This document shows, one piece after another, positions 39,628 through 51,340 of a DNA stretch of 64,000 nucleotides. The stretch covers positions 806,001-870,000 of the forward strand of contig JAGTXK010000091.1 in the NCBI GenBank assembly GCA_019096195.1. Direction: 5' to 3'. The translations under genes and the position numbers were made by a program. The notes below the pieces were generated by a model. The model saw nothing but the letters and a program-made list of their open reading frames with translations, was not told the origin of the DNA and made no database searches. How positions within the stretch are numbered: the stretch's first letter is position 1; each line of letters starts with the position of its first letter. This DNA is from Boletus sp. NGJ. Its lineage: Eukaryota; Basidiomycota; Agaricomycetes; Boletales; Boletaceae.

Positions 39628-40504
39628 GCGGGATGTGTGGCCGTGGAACGTAACTTACCGATGTGTGACTGTTGTTTGCTGCCTCGCATTTGATGAACTA
39701 TATCAACCTGCGACTAACACGGAGGCATGCTGGCCCGTTCAGGGATGTCAACATGGTGTCGAACAGATTAAAACTTTCATAGATTCAAGGGACCTCCCAT
39801 CAGCCTTGTAATGTAATCGACTTGTTTTCAGTCCATGCAACCCACATGAGCTATTTACCATTAATGATTAGTTTCACTGTCAGGAATGCGGTTCACGGAA
39901 ATGTAACAAGGCAAACAGTACGGTCGCTGTCTCATAATCATGGCAACACCCGCTATGGGCCATATGGATTACGCGCAGGTAACAAGTCCAATACACACTG
40001 TCGGGTTGTTCGGGTGAAGACAATAACATGGCTTCTCATGATGCAGTGACACCGTGCATTAGGAACCACACGAATAATGCAAGACTTGGCACGACACCGC
40101 GCGATCATCGCCTCTTCGACTACAGTCAAGTCGCCGACTCGCACAACTCCTCCGGGATTTCACTAACGTAGAAACAATTCGCCAATACCAGGTCGGGTGA
40201 ACGGTGATATGCTAAACACAGGTGCAGCGCGTGTGGTACGCCCTCGTCGAGGATCAAGCCTCCAGGTGCAACAAGCACGTCTCCCAGAACATTATCGTTG
40301 ATGCTGTCGACAAAACGATAATCAGGTCGTCGCAATAAATGTCATCCAAAAGTACGTCCTGATGCTGCACACACTCTCACTGTTGCAACTTGCACAGACG
40401 AACTCGCGCACTTTCAATTAAAGGAATGGTCGAACTGTCGAAGAGTGAGACAGATAGATAAGGACAGACACGAACGATACGATACAAATACACGCAATTC
40501 AGTA
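39628..40504. other. Gene-poor intergenic stretch left of the MITE
   Basis: No gene recognised; frames are short and without domains. Confidence 0.4.
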
Positions 40505-40639
40505 CAGTAGACTTTCTCATAATGTATCGAAAAATTCTCATAATGTATATTAGCATTTCCTACACTCCGGGAAAAAACAACTACCAAACACTAGTATACA
40601 TTATGAGAGTTTTTCAATACGTTATGAGAAAGTCTACTG
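40505..40639. mobile_element. 135-bp palindromic MITE with CAGTAGAC termini and TA flanks
   Basis: The left end CAGTAGACTTTCTCATAA is matched by its reverse complement at the right end (40622-40639). The inverted repeats run about 52 bp each with few mismatches, so the element is almost a perfect hairpin with a loop of about 30 bases centred near 40575. It is flanked on both sides by TA, the target-site duplication made by Tc1/mariner and pogo-like transposases. It has no coding capacity. A MITE mobilised in trans by a mariner/pogo-type transposase is the best fit. The few arm mismatches suggest a fairly young copy. Confidence 0.8.
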
Positions 40640-41350
40640 TATCATAATTGACGAACTTTGTATATTGCGGTATGTGCGTTCAGGCAAATTCCGAAACTTT
40701 ATTGTCCCTACCTCGACGTTGTGTTAGCGACTGCGTGTGGTCGCCCTCACATCGGGTTGGAAACTCAAATAGGCAGAAAAGAGATTTGGCAGCTATCAAT
40801 GAGCGCTGAGCGCTGAGCCTATCGATATATGCATCAACACGAATAAGGACAAGGTGGTTACGACTCTGAGCACATGGTGAGTATTGAATTGTACCTCGTG
40901 AATGCAGGCTGGTTTATATATCAACTTGCGGAACCGAACACACACAGGCATTTCATTAGTGTTTTGAGCAGGGTGCAATGCATCCGACCCCTTGCTACCT
41001 GGAGATGAAGGAAGACCGTAACTCAGGTGATAACCGAGAACCGTAATACACGATGACTCATCTGGTCAATTTTCCATAATTCGGCAAATATGTCCTATAG
41101 ATGGCAAGACTTGCCTTTCGTGGTCGCGTTTAATCGTTTTCTTGCGTCTTCCGAATGCATTCAAGTTCCTCCGGGGCCCGGTTTTTGCAGCATGCGCCGC
41201 CGTAAACTGTATGACAACAAATCCGAGTATTCGGCCCTGACAGTGGCACGCCACTCGGGCGACTGGATATGGAGCATGCATGTCTCTCTGTTTCTTTTCA
41301 GACCCTACTCAAACCTCGGGTCATGTCCATACCGTCAACATTTTTGAGCC
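40640..41350. other. Intergenic stretch right of the MITE
   Basis: It contains an unassigned open frame (plus 41090-41347) with no recognisable domain, and presumably the promoter or first exon of the DUF6533 gene. Confidence 0.35.
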
Positions 41351-43012
41351 ATGTGTTCACTCGCAAGTGAGTGTTTATACGACGTGATCACTTCGTTTGC
41401 CTGATTCCGTCGGTCAAGGCTCTTCGCTCTTATAGGGAACGCTCTGCTTGTCTACGATTATCTCATTACTCTTTCGCTCGAGGTGCGTCTGGTGCGGCGG
41501 CGGCGACATAGCTTCGAGACGTTTTATCAACAGATAACATATGTCTGGGATGCTCCATGGACAGCCGTTAAGGCAATCTTCCTCATCAACCGGTATGGGA
41601 ATCTGATCGGACAAACATTCGTTATGCTGGAGGAGACGGGCTACCTATCCCACAACTCTCAAAAAGTATATTTCCCCTCGTGTTTCTGCATCACCTTGTC
41701 AAGCTCAATCGAATGCCAGTTTTGCGTGGCCTATGAACTGTACTGCTCATTCTTTGCAATATTCTCGGGAGAGTCAATCCGCTGTGAGTACGTTGGTCAT
41801 ACTCTAAAAGGTTCATTTTTTAGATGGATGAGCCTAGTATTGGTTATCATGCGCGCTTGTGCAATCCTGGGATTCAAGCGCAGCATCGCAGTGTTGGCGA
41901 ACACACTATATGTTATTTGTGCCTTAACTATTCTTGCGGCGTCACTCTACTTGTTGAGGAATGCCGAATGTAAGTGTTATCTCTTGACACTCTGACGTAT
42001 CATAACTTTATGACAGATGTGATATTTGAACACCTCGATGAGACGGGTATATGCTATGCGCCGGTGCCCTGTATGTCGTCCACTCTTCCGATCCCCTTGA
42101 TCTCATTTTGAAATGTTGTAGCCAATGTTGTATGTTTCCTTTCCTTCCAATGCATGTCGAACATCACTGCAACATTGAGTTCTCCAGTGGATGCTCTGGT
42201 TCATACCGTGGGTGAATAATGGTTAGACAAAACACATTCTCATCCGCGGAACAGACTCACTTTCGATGGCTTGGTATTGGTCATCGTATGTTACAGTCTC
42301 TATCGAGTAAGCAGGTGGTCCCGCGACCGCAACCCGTCGCAGTTGGTCCGTCTTCTCACACGAGACGGTGAGGACGTTTGCGATCCTTTGATCTTTCTCG
42401 CGCCATTCTGACCCGATCTTGCAGCGTTCATGTTTTATTTCGTAAGAATACACAGAGATTCTCCGGGGGTCTCGATCTCATGTGCATGTAGGCAGCCTTG
42501 TTCAATGTCCTGTTTTTTATGGCATGCTGGTACGTCTCCTTGGCTCGACGTGACATGCTCATCGCTCATCTTTCACTCTGGGAACTTATGATTAGGTCCA
42601 GCTTCCGTCTGGTAAGAATCACATGGCGCTCTACCCATGCCATTGATCCATCGCTGACACCTACATTCGTATATATATATATAAAGGACCCAAGAAATGC
42701 TCTAGCCATGATGTGAGCAGAAAAAAAACGCCTCTATTGCCTCCCCTTTTTTCTTCACTTTCTGATACGCCATCCTCTCGTGACGTGCCCTCTAGGGTTT
42801 CGTTTCCCCTTCTCTCGGTCATTGGACAACGTTTCGTACTCAACCTTCGGCGATTCCGAGTGGGCCCAGACTCGACGCGCGATCTCAGCCGGGAGATACA
42901 TAGACAGATAGCAGCAATAGTTGACGTGTTGCCGCACCACCCTTCGAGTCCTGGCTTGGAGTTGGAGGAGCTCGGACGGCTGACCTCGCACCTCGGTAAC
43001 ACGCGAGAGTGA
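41351..43012 (+). CDS. DUF6533-type fungal multi-pass membrane protein
   Basis: The signature is GNALLVYDYLITLSLE, then after an intron ITYVWDAPWTAVKAIFLINR and YGNLIGQTF, the DUF6533 N-terminal domain (about 41435-41625). Further hydrophobic segments follow: FCVAYELYCSFFAIF, MSLVLVIMRACAILGFKRSI, LYVICALTILAASLYLLR, VLVIVCYSLYRVSRW and ALFNVLFFMACWYVSLA. LVRLLTRDG and the final SVIGQRFVLNLRRF (about 42815-42860) are also typical. The protein ends at 43012 in an Arg/Glu-rich tail. At least eight short introns are needed. The start is uncertain: ATG 41351 gives a 13-nt first exon, and a different upstream exon is possible. The role of the family is unknown. It converges with NTO1, 150 bp apart. 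Confidence 0.7.
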
Positions 43013-43164
43013 AGAGTGGGGGGAGAGAGATACTACGAAGAGGACATTTTCTTCGATGAGCTCGGACGCTATATAATGCATGGATGTAATCATGTTCCAT
43101 GGCCACACGAACCACGACGCGCTATTATGTTATGCTTAATACCCTTGTACCTACCTAACTTCCG

Positions 43165-46100
43165 TCATCCTAAATGCACTAAAAGATCTCGTCCCTCTGC
43201 AGTTACATTTACATTCACATCCACACTCTCCGTCTCCATCGCCTCTGGCCCTCTGACCGCATTGGTCTCCTGTCTCACCTCTGGGTCCGTTGCCATCACG
43301 TTCGGCTCGACAGCGATGCCCTCCATCTCGGTTTCCATCGCATCCAGAGGTTCGGTAAACCTGTCAGCCTCAGTCTCCATTTCTGCCATCGCCCGTCTTA
43401 CGGAGACGAACGAACCCATCAGTACCAAGTCAGGAAAAACAAACGAGGTCACGCACGCAAAGGCATCCCGGCAGTCCTTCCGGATGCTCGCCGTCTTCCA
43501 ACGTTGCCGACGCGACATCGGAGCGACCATTTCGGCGTCCAAATCTAATCAAGGGGGGGGGAGGGTTCAGAACGATCAGGATCATCCAAACGATACTTCA
43601 GACGCAGCCCGCTCACCCTTGTCTTCGCCGAGCATGAGGAGCCGACTCGTTCCGATCCATTGCCTTTTTTTTTTTCAGCGTGGTATGTGAGCTCGGGTCG
43701 TCATCCACAGGGGCAACGAACGACGCGTACCATTGAGACGCCTTGTCAAAGAACTGAACCAAGTGCACAGGACCCTCGCCACGTCGGCGTGCCGTGTCAC
43801 GTTGTTTCTTCACAACAGGAGGAATACGTTCATCGTCCGGTTCATAGACGACCGCCGGCCACCAGGGGTAGGTATCTAATGGGGGCGTCAGAGCTCGTGT
43901 AGCGTTGGAAACGGAGTTGGACAAACCTGCTTTGGCCCAGACTAGAGAGGTGGATTGATTAGCAATTGATTAGCAAATATCACACCACATCACATGAGAA
44001 CACCCACCGAGTGTTCCTCCTTCCAAGGTTTTGCCCTCTGGAAGAATAACTACACCTGGCCCGGCAGGCTGTGGTGTCGTGGAAGGACCGACGATGGGCG
44101 GCGGCGGCTTCACAGGTTGTTCTTTGGGACCCGTCTTGCCTCCATCTTCGTCTTCACTCTCAAGCTCGCTAAGAGAGGACAAGTCAGAGTCGTGGCCATC
44201 ACCTTTACCACGGGTAGACGGTTCATGTTGAGCCTCCGATTGTGCAGCAGCAACGGCAGCGGCCGCCTTCTCTGCCTTCCGGCGTGAAGCCTTCTCCCGC
44301 CGCGTGGCTGGCGTATCGAGTTCTTCTATAATGATCTTGCCGTCCACTGCAATAATGTTCGTATATTGATCTCTTGGGATTGTAGCGATGATGCGCGCTG
44401 CCAATTCAGATTGTGTCTCTTCTTCACGTGTTTCTGGCGCTGGCGCGAGCTCAGGCTCAGGCTCTGGTTCGGGAACAGGTTCAGGGGCGGGTGCGGGGGC
44501 AGGTTCGGGGACAGGTTCGGGGGCAGGTTCGGGGGCAGGTTCGGAGACATATTCGGGGACAAAAACGGGGGCAGGAACGGGAAGAGCGACAGGAGGCTCT
44601 AGTTCCGGCTGCTCGACGTCCATCGGAACATCCACTTCCGCCTTTTCTTCCGCAGTCAGACCCGATGGCCCAGCAACTTCCTCAGGGGGAACCGCCCCAT
44701 ATATCGTCTGGTTCTCCGACGCAGTCGTGCTCATCGTCGAGAGCTTCGACGTTCCGCGTTCCCCTAAAGTAAACGCTGAGCCAGTGGATACGGATACGTT
44801 TGATAGTTCCTCGACACGCACCCGTCCGCATCCGTTTCTTTGGCGGAGGAAGTAGCTGTCTCTCGACACCTTGCCTTCCCCCTCGTTTCTGCCCCGTAGG
44901 CAGGATCCAACCAGCATCGAACATCTTGAACGAACCTTGGCTGTCCACGTCTTCGACCATCGGGGGAGCCTCTGGTTGACCTGCCGTTCGCAACTTGATA
45001 CCTTTCTTGCTCGCTTCGCCGGCACTTACTTCCGAAACATGCTCATCAGCAACACCACCCGCAGCTTCCGCCTCGAAAGCGGCTGCAGCAGCAATTGCGC
45101 GCCGAGTACGAGGAGCGCGGAATCCAGGCGTGACATCGAGGCCACCGGGTTCGGCAGCTTTGGAAGCTTTTGTGCCCTTCTTTTTGCTTGGTTTTGGTTT
45201 CGGTGGAGGTGGTGGCGGAGGGGGTTTGATCCGCCCTAGCTCATAATCGAATAGAGAAGTGAGCGGGTCGGTCTCAAGAATGAGGCTGACGAGGTCTTGT
45301 ATCTGTTCTTTAGAAACGAGAAGCAGCAGCGCTTCCAGTGGCGCTTCAAAGTCACCAAGAGGAACCTCGGCGTTATCTGCATGCGAATGTCGATATCGTA
45401 GCGAGACCAAGTCTTCAAGGATAGGTTGAACAGTAGTTTGCATTCGCTGAGCAGTCTTGTAAAACGCCGTCCCGGGTTTGTTGTATAGCATCGCATTGGA
45501 CAATACGAGCTCGACGTCGCCCTGCAAACATTGGAGTTGGAGATCGATCACTCAAAATCAAAATATTCTGTGACTCACCTTGAAAGTCTCGAAATCCCAG
45601 TATTCATGTCGGTCTAATTTCACATCGATGGTGTCCCAGGTCATGGGATTCTTAACAACCTCATAGTAGTCGGGCACTTCGGTTTTGGATACCGGATGCT
45701 TGAACAGACCGTTACGGTCGAGGCTATCGAATCGTGAATAACCCGTCCACTTTGACACCGTTCGTTACTTACGCGAGAACCTTCTCGAAAGCGAGACGCA
45801 CAGGCGCCAAATGGGGGAAGAGGGTGGCGTCCAGTACCTTCTGTATAGCCTCAGCTTGTGCGAGCTTCCTGCTCTCACGTTTGCGACATAGCAGGGCCAT
45901 TTCACGAAGCGTCTCGAGATCTTTTCTGACGTGCTTCAGGTGCTGGACACGGCTCAGTCATGTGGCGACAGTCCCGAGACAATACATACCTCGAGTTTCA
46001 ACGTCTTCTCCTCCTCACTCAGTGACTTGCCGGCATTCGAAGCAGTCCATGGCTCAAGATGCAGTCTCTTTAACAATGGTGCACCCCGTCTCGCCTCACG

Positions 46101-47666
46101 CTTCAAGCTCCAGTACTTACAAACCATCTGAACGAATTCAGATTTCTTGCGTACGTTGATTTTGGCGATGTAGTTGATGATGCGGTCGACGATGATATGA
46201 GGAACAAGGGGAGGCCCAGTCTTGTATGTCTTCGCGTACGCCCTGGCAGATTTAGACAGTTTGGAGCTTGGACTAGAGGTAACACTGTCATGTGCGAGGG
46301 CTTTAAGGCGTGCCTCGGCTTGTTCTTTCTGTACACATTCATGAATAAATCAGACTGAAGTAAATTGTGCACGTGCTCCATACCGGAAGGTGTTTTTCGC
46401 AATAGCAGGTGAGTGTGACAGGCTCGGAGCCTTGCGTGCTTTTCATGGGCATCAGAAGCTTCTCTTTCCTTGCACAGGTGGTATGAAAGGCAAGGAAACA
46501 CGACGTCTTGGTGCATTGGATGCAGGCTCCTTCTCGAACGCCGCATATCGAGCATTTCTAAAAGCCTCGTTAATTTATGGCTTCGCCCTTGCATTTAGCC
46601 GAGATTAGCATGCTCACTAGCTTCCACCGTTGTTTTGGAATTTTGTCAGAGCCCGTGATGGGCTCCATGAAAACCTCGTTGGCTACTCTGGTCTCGGGTA
46701 TCCATATTGCACATAACAAATGAGCCCAGTCACCGAAAGTCGTCTGTTTGAATGCGCCGCCTTCATTTGGACAAAATATACATGACTGAAGCGGTTGTGC
46801 AGGTTGTTTTAAAGGTCACTTTTTCAGAACAGGGAAGTGCTCACTACTGGGTTCTCGGGAGATACAGTACACTTTCGACAGAGCCACTGTCCCTCAGGTA
46901 TGTAAGGAACACCGTAACAATCTTAAACTTTGAGAACACACGGTAGAGAGTGGAGTTTACATACATACCTTGATGTACAGCAAGGTTACATCCGTCACAG
47001 AACACGATCGCATTGCTATTCTCTCCCTCCGAGTCATCGCATATAGCACAAGTCGAGTCCTCCGAGGGCATGGCATAGTCCGACTTGGGGATGTTCTTTG
47101 TCTGGATTTGGTGATATAGACGACGTGACTCCACCGAGAGTAGAGACACGGGACGTACCAAGTCGAAATACTCCTTCTCTAAACGATCCATGATGATTTC
47201 AAACGTCTCGTATGTGACTAGGTTGATCTGGTCTTTCTTCCGCTCGACATTGATTGCATATAGCCATTCCTGGTCTGCGGGTAGGCTTTATATAAGTGAA
47301 CATGCCTCTGCGCGGCAAGCAACGTCGATCAAACCTTGCTCGTCCATATCATACTCGACCTGAATGGCTAGATCCTTCTCCAGAGGCTCTGCTGGACATC
47401 AATAAACACCAAACTCACCGCATGGCTACACTCACCTATATACCGAATGTAATGGTCTGGTCTTTGAAACTCGGAAAAATCATTGTCTTGCCCCGAAACG
47501 TCAACGACAGACCCAGCGAAACAGCGTCGAAAAACGCACATCCATATGACCTTGCTTGTTGGTCGTGCACACCAGCGGGTTGTGCGGAATCATCGTCTTG
47601 AACCAATACAAAGGAAACCTTGGGAAGTGGTGCTTGATCTGCAGGCGACTTGTGCCCACGAGTCAT
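43165..47666 (-). CDS. NTO1: NTO1/BRPF-type PHD-bromodomain-PWWP protein
   Basis: Scaffold subunit of a MYST histone acetyltransferase complex (NuA3 in yeast, BRPF-MOZ in animals). From ATG 47666 the N-terminus has [11 protein letters not shown] and, over an intron with a T-GTGCGT donor, [20 protein letters not shown]. Next come [15 protein letters not shown], an Epl1-like segment, and a PHD finger ([20 protein letters not shown], then CNLAVHQ). An extended-PHD part and [20 protein letters not shown] follow. The bromodomain (about 45500-45760) contains [20 protein letters not shown] and [20 protein letters not shown] long disordered linker with a Pro/Glu/Ala repeat follows. The PWWP domain ([35 protein letters not shown]) spans an intron at 43664-43730 whose 3' end is an A-run. 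It ends in an acidic tail ([14 protein letters not shown]). All domains look intact. Confidence 0.88.
44450..44580. repeat. 12-bp minisatellite inside NTO1 coding sequence
   Basis: About ten imperfect repeats of the unit GGTTCGGGGACA / GGTTCGGGGGCA on the plus strand. On the coding (minus) strand they give Pro-Glu-Pro-Ala/Val units ([20 protein letters not shown]). All units are multiples of three, so copy-number change would keep the frame. Confidence 0.85.
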
Positions 47667-48559
47667 GTTGTGTGGCTAAAGGGGAGCATGAACTAAAACA
47701 CAGGGGGGACTCTGTGCACGACGCAGTAAAACACGTTGACGGCGCGAGTACCAAATTTGGAAATGTTGACAGTTGACATCTGTTTGTAAAATGACAGGGA
47801 TGGAATCCCCCTTTGACGGGTCACTTTGCGGTGAGCCCATGTATTGAACCTATCGATGCATACTAAACGGTTTGTATCAATTGGTTTCCTCAAGGAGGCC
47901 AACACGGTGTCAAGGCGAATTCAGTGTGCAGTGTTCCGACAAGAACAGAGATTAAACGGCGACTAAACGTGATGTCTATACGGATCAGTAGAGTCTTGTG
48001 CCTCGCATATGGGGGTATGTTGAAACAACGCGGTCACGCTTAGATTGAATGCAAGACGTTTGCCGAGTTGGCGACTCGAGAAAACGAGGCGCCTCGAGAC
48101 GGAAGTTATAAAAACATGCGAATGCGCCACTGCAGTGCTCCGACTCGGATCAGCGCCATCACTGAATTGTCAATGTTTGAATGAACCCGCCTTTGACACT
48201 TCTGATATCTCCTCGCATTCTCATGCACTTGTGCATGATACACATTGGTTTTATATGCAGTTCCGAGATCTACAAATCACCTACTCATCGTCCGTACATT
48301 CCCTATGGTACATGCAACCATCGCTATCGTTAATTACATATTATACCAAACCATCCAGCCGCGAAAACACCCTTGGCAAGTCATCACTCACATGTATGAA
48401 TCCAGGACGTAAACGCATAAACGCGCGTAACACTTAATTCCCCACACCCCACAGGCATTGGAACGACCCGCGTCCTGACCCCTGATCGGCGAGGAGTGTC
48501 ATCGGGGTTGGCCCTTTCCTGGAAGCAGAAAAAAGCCACACAGAAGTCATAACCCGGTA
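47667..48559. other. Gene-free stretch between NTO1 and RanBP3-like gene
   Basis: 893 bp upstream of NTO1. A plus-strand frame at 48045-48437 has no recognisable domain and biased composition; not called. Confidence 0.4.
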
Positions 48560-50364
48560 TCATGGTGCTGCGGTATCTCCACTGGCAGAGACCGCCGAAC
48601 TCGTGACCACCCTAGACTTGAGTCCGTCATGATCGCACAGCGTCTTGGTAAATGACTGGAAGTCTGCTTTCTGGGCGCGGCCAGGCTGTGTGGGGCGAGG
48701 CAAAAGTGCAGGCCTAAGAGATTCGATAGAGGAATGAGTGCTGTGTTGGCTGACCTTCAAAGCATAGATGACGATCCCGTCTTCCCTGGGATCTTTTCCA
48801 TCCGTCGTCACCTGTTCCACCATAATTACGCGCAGGATGTTTTCCGCTGAATCAAAGTGGCACCGTACCGTTGGGTGCAGCCCGACGTTCATCGATACCT
48901 GTCCCAACGGATCACGGCGGAAGACTGCGTGCGACAAACAATTTGGCGTGAAGTCCACAAGTGAGAGGCGATATCACATGAGTGGTGATGCAGCATTTAA
49001 CGATCGGTGGCGGAGGGTTCGAGGCGGAGGTGACTTACGTAGACGGGTTCGAGAATTGGTTTCAGCCTCGGTCTCCTGCGGGTCCCCGTTGCCTATTTTT
49101 GGGGGCGCAGACTTTTGAGCGAGAATTTTGATATGCCCATACATCCCGTCGGTAAACTCTTTGCGCCCGCGCTTGACAAAAAGTTTTACACCCTTGAGCT
49201 CAGCCTCGACATCTTCATCCTCTTCGCCTGTCGAATCTGAGCGTAACCTTAGTACACACCGTAGCGGTCATCGTTCGGGCAGGTAGAAGCCACTTACAAC
49301 TGGAAGATTTAACGATGGATTGTGTTTCTCCAGAAACCCCGAGAGAACCTTTCTTCTGAGAGAGAACGGGTGATTTAGTCGTCACAGAGGGGACTGCATC
49401 ATTCAGTGACGGCGCGAGGGCATTCGCGGAGCTCGCCTGACCAAACACGTCAGATTCAGTCTGGTTGTCACGCCTCCATGCAGGAGTAGTCTTCATGATC
49501 TGGCCAGAGAGTGCAAAGGGTGAAGCACCCGAGGAGATGGAATACGAAGCGAATGGTGAGCTGGAACCAGAGAATGCGGAAAAGGGCTTGACGGGTTCAA
49601 TTTTGGCTGGAGCGGCAGGCTTCGGTGGCGTGATCGGACGTGCTGGCGAAGTCTCAGGCTCATTAGGCGATAAGTTAACTTGGGGAGGTTGTGGAGTGGA
49701 GCAACGCCCTGCTTCTGCCCCTTTCTCCTCCGGCTGTGGCGAAGACTCGGGGTGCGCTGGCGGTGTAGGCTGGAGGGCGAGTATCAGACACGAGCTTCGG
49801 TTAATGGAAGGCAATCCTACCTGTCGAACAGGTGAGATATCCTGTTCAATGCTGTGAGGGTCACCTTGGGAAAGGATGCTGCTATCTTGCGCAAGTTCTT
49901 CTGGCTGTCGGAGCCTGGCAGCCTGTTCATAAGGGGGTGGAGCCACAATGACTTCCCATTCCTGGTTAGACTTTATCTTGATAAGCAAATGAACTCATGG
50001 ACCAAAGGGAAGCAAGGCTATGGATGAAGTACGCACGTCCTCGTCTGACTCATGTTGGTCGGTGGGTGGAGTCCTGTTTCTTTTCATCGGCCGCGATTGT
50101 TCTTCTGCGTCCACATCGTGCTCATCGGAGTGGTCGAGCTTGCGCTTGAGGGACCGTTCTTCCGGCGGGCCGGTTTCGACATCGCTATCGGCCGCTATAC
50201 GTTACTGTTTTTGAGGGAGGTTGATTGTCGGTGACTCACACTTTGGAGGGCTCGTTCGGGGAAGCAAGGGTGAGGACAGCTCGTCGTGCACAGGCGTAAC
50301 CGAGGGTCGCTGCGACGGTAGCAATACCGCAGAATGCAAAGTGAAACTCTGAAAAGGGCAGCAT
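48560..50364 (-). CDS. RanBP3/Yrb2-like Ran-binding domain protein with N-terminal hydrophobic segment
   Basis: From ATG 50364 the protein starts MLPFSEFHFAFCGIATVAAT and LGYACARRAV, one predicted membrane or signal-anchor segment. A charged part (ERSLKRKLDHSDEHDVDAEE) and a Ser/Pro-rich linker with PFSAFSGSSSPFASYSISSG follow. The C-terminal Ran-binding domain runs from EEDEDVEAELKGVKLFVKRG through GMYGHIKILAQK and LLFRRDPLGQVSMNVGLHPT to DFQSFTKTL. In RanBP3/Yrb2 such a domain binds Ran-GTP in Crm1 export; the usual protein is soluble and nuclear. The N-terminal hydrophobic segment is therefore unexpected and would anchor it at a membrane if used. Six introns are inferred. The domain call is good, the cellular role uncertain. 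Confidence 0.7.
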
Positions 50365-51340
50365 CGTCGACAGACGGGAGTGGTTGAGGTATCGATACAG
50401 GCTAGCTGTGGGAGAGATGGCGGGTATTTAAGGGTAGCAAGGGTATAGGAATGTGAAGTGAGGAGAGGCAGGTTGATTATCGTCGGCGAGTCTGGACTAC
50501 GAAGGGTATTGGGCAGTCGTGGCTGATCAACGGCGTCTTATATGTGGTGGCGGGCGCGATACATGACGAGGGCACGAGCGAATGGCCTCGAGGCATCCGC
50601 GCGTCGCATAGCTTGACGAGAGACACGTGTTGTGCAAAACTATTAGCCTGATTCAGCAACGCCACCCTCTTGCACACTAGGATTAGGGAGCAGTAGGCGT
50701 GCTCTACGTTCGTTGCGGATGGCTCGTTTTTGGCTCACAGCTGTCAATGGGCAAAGGGGGGCGCAAGGCATATCGCGACCCTTAAGTCGAGCGAGTCGTT
50801 GATATGATGCAGACACCACTTTGAAAGCCATCTCCTATACCGAGGTTTGGTGCTCTCGCTCCCTGTCTTGAACCAAAGAATGTGACTACACTCTGCTCCA
50901 TTGAATTCTGTGTCGGCGTAACTTTGGTGTGTGCAGATAGACAAGCAGCCGCGCAAGCCTCAAGGGCGGCGTTGTATATCAACGTGCCGTTCGTCGAGAA
51001 GGTTCATCTTGTCATCCTCGGGGTCATGAATCCCGCACGTCTTTATGATATGCATCGACTTCTGGCGCTGTGGACGAGGAGGTCTTGAACGTTGTCGGCT
51101 CCCACGTATCGCTCACGTTTGCTCGCTACAGAATGAAGGAAAAAGAGCGTCTCTCTTGATGTGATTGTAGGGCCGGGTGTAACCAATTTTGGAACCCCTC
51201 CGAGGGGGGTCATTTCATGACATAAGCTAATGACATGGTTTGCGACACGTCGACTTGCCCCACCCAACTCGCGCGCGCAGTCGCCTTTGCATTAAAGGTC
51301 GACTCAACTTTCAATTCCTGTCTCGTTGAAAGCAGCGGCC
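50365..51340. promoter_or_regulatory. Divergent intergenic region, RanBP3-like / STT3
   Basis: 976 bp with two promoters. Short frames here (for example minus 50643-50956) have no domain. No element resolved. Confidence 0.4.

Noticed and set aside
43613-43924. Apparent frameshift in the NTO1 PWWP domain
   Set aside because: An intron at 43664-43730 (GTACGC donor) restores the family sequence, so the gene is intact.
44388-44855. Plus-strand Gly/Ser-rich frame of 155 codons
   Set aside because: It is the antisense reading of the Pro/Glu/Ala minisatellite in NTO1.
48045-48437. Plus-strand frame of 130 codons upstream of NTO1
   Set aside because: No recognisable domain, biased composition and no exon partners.
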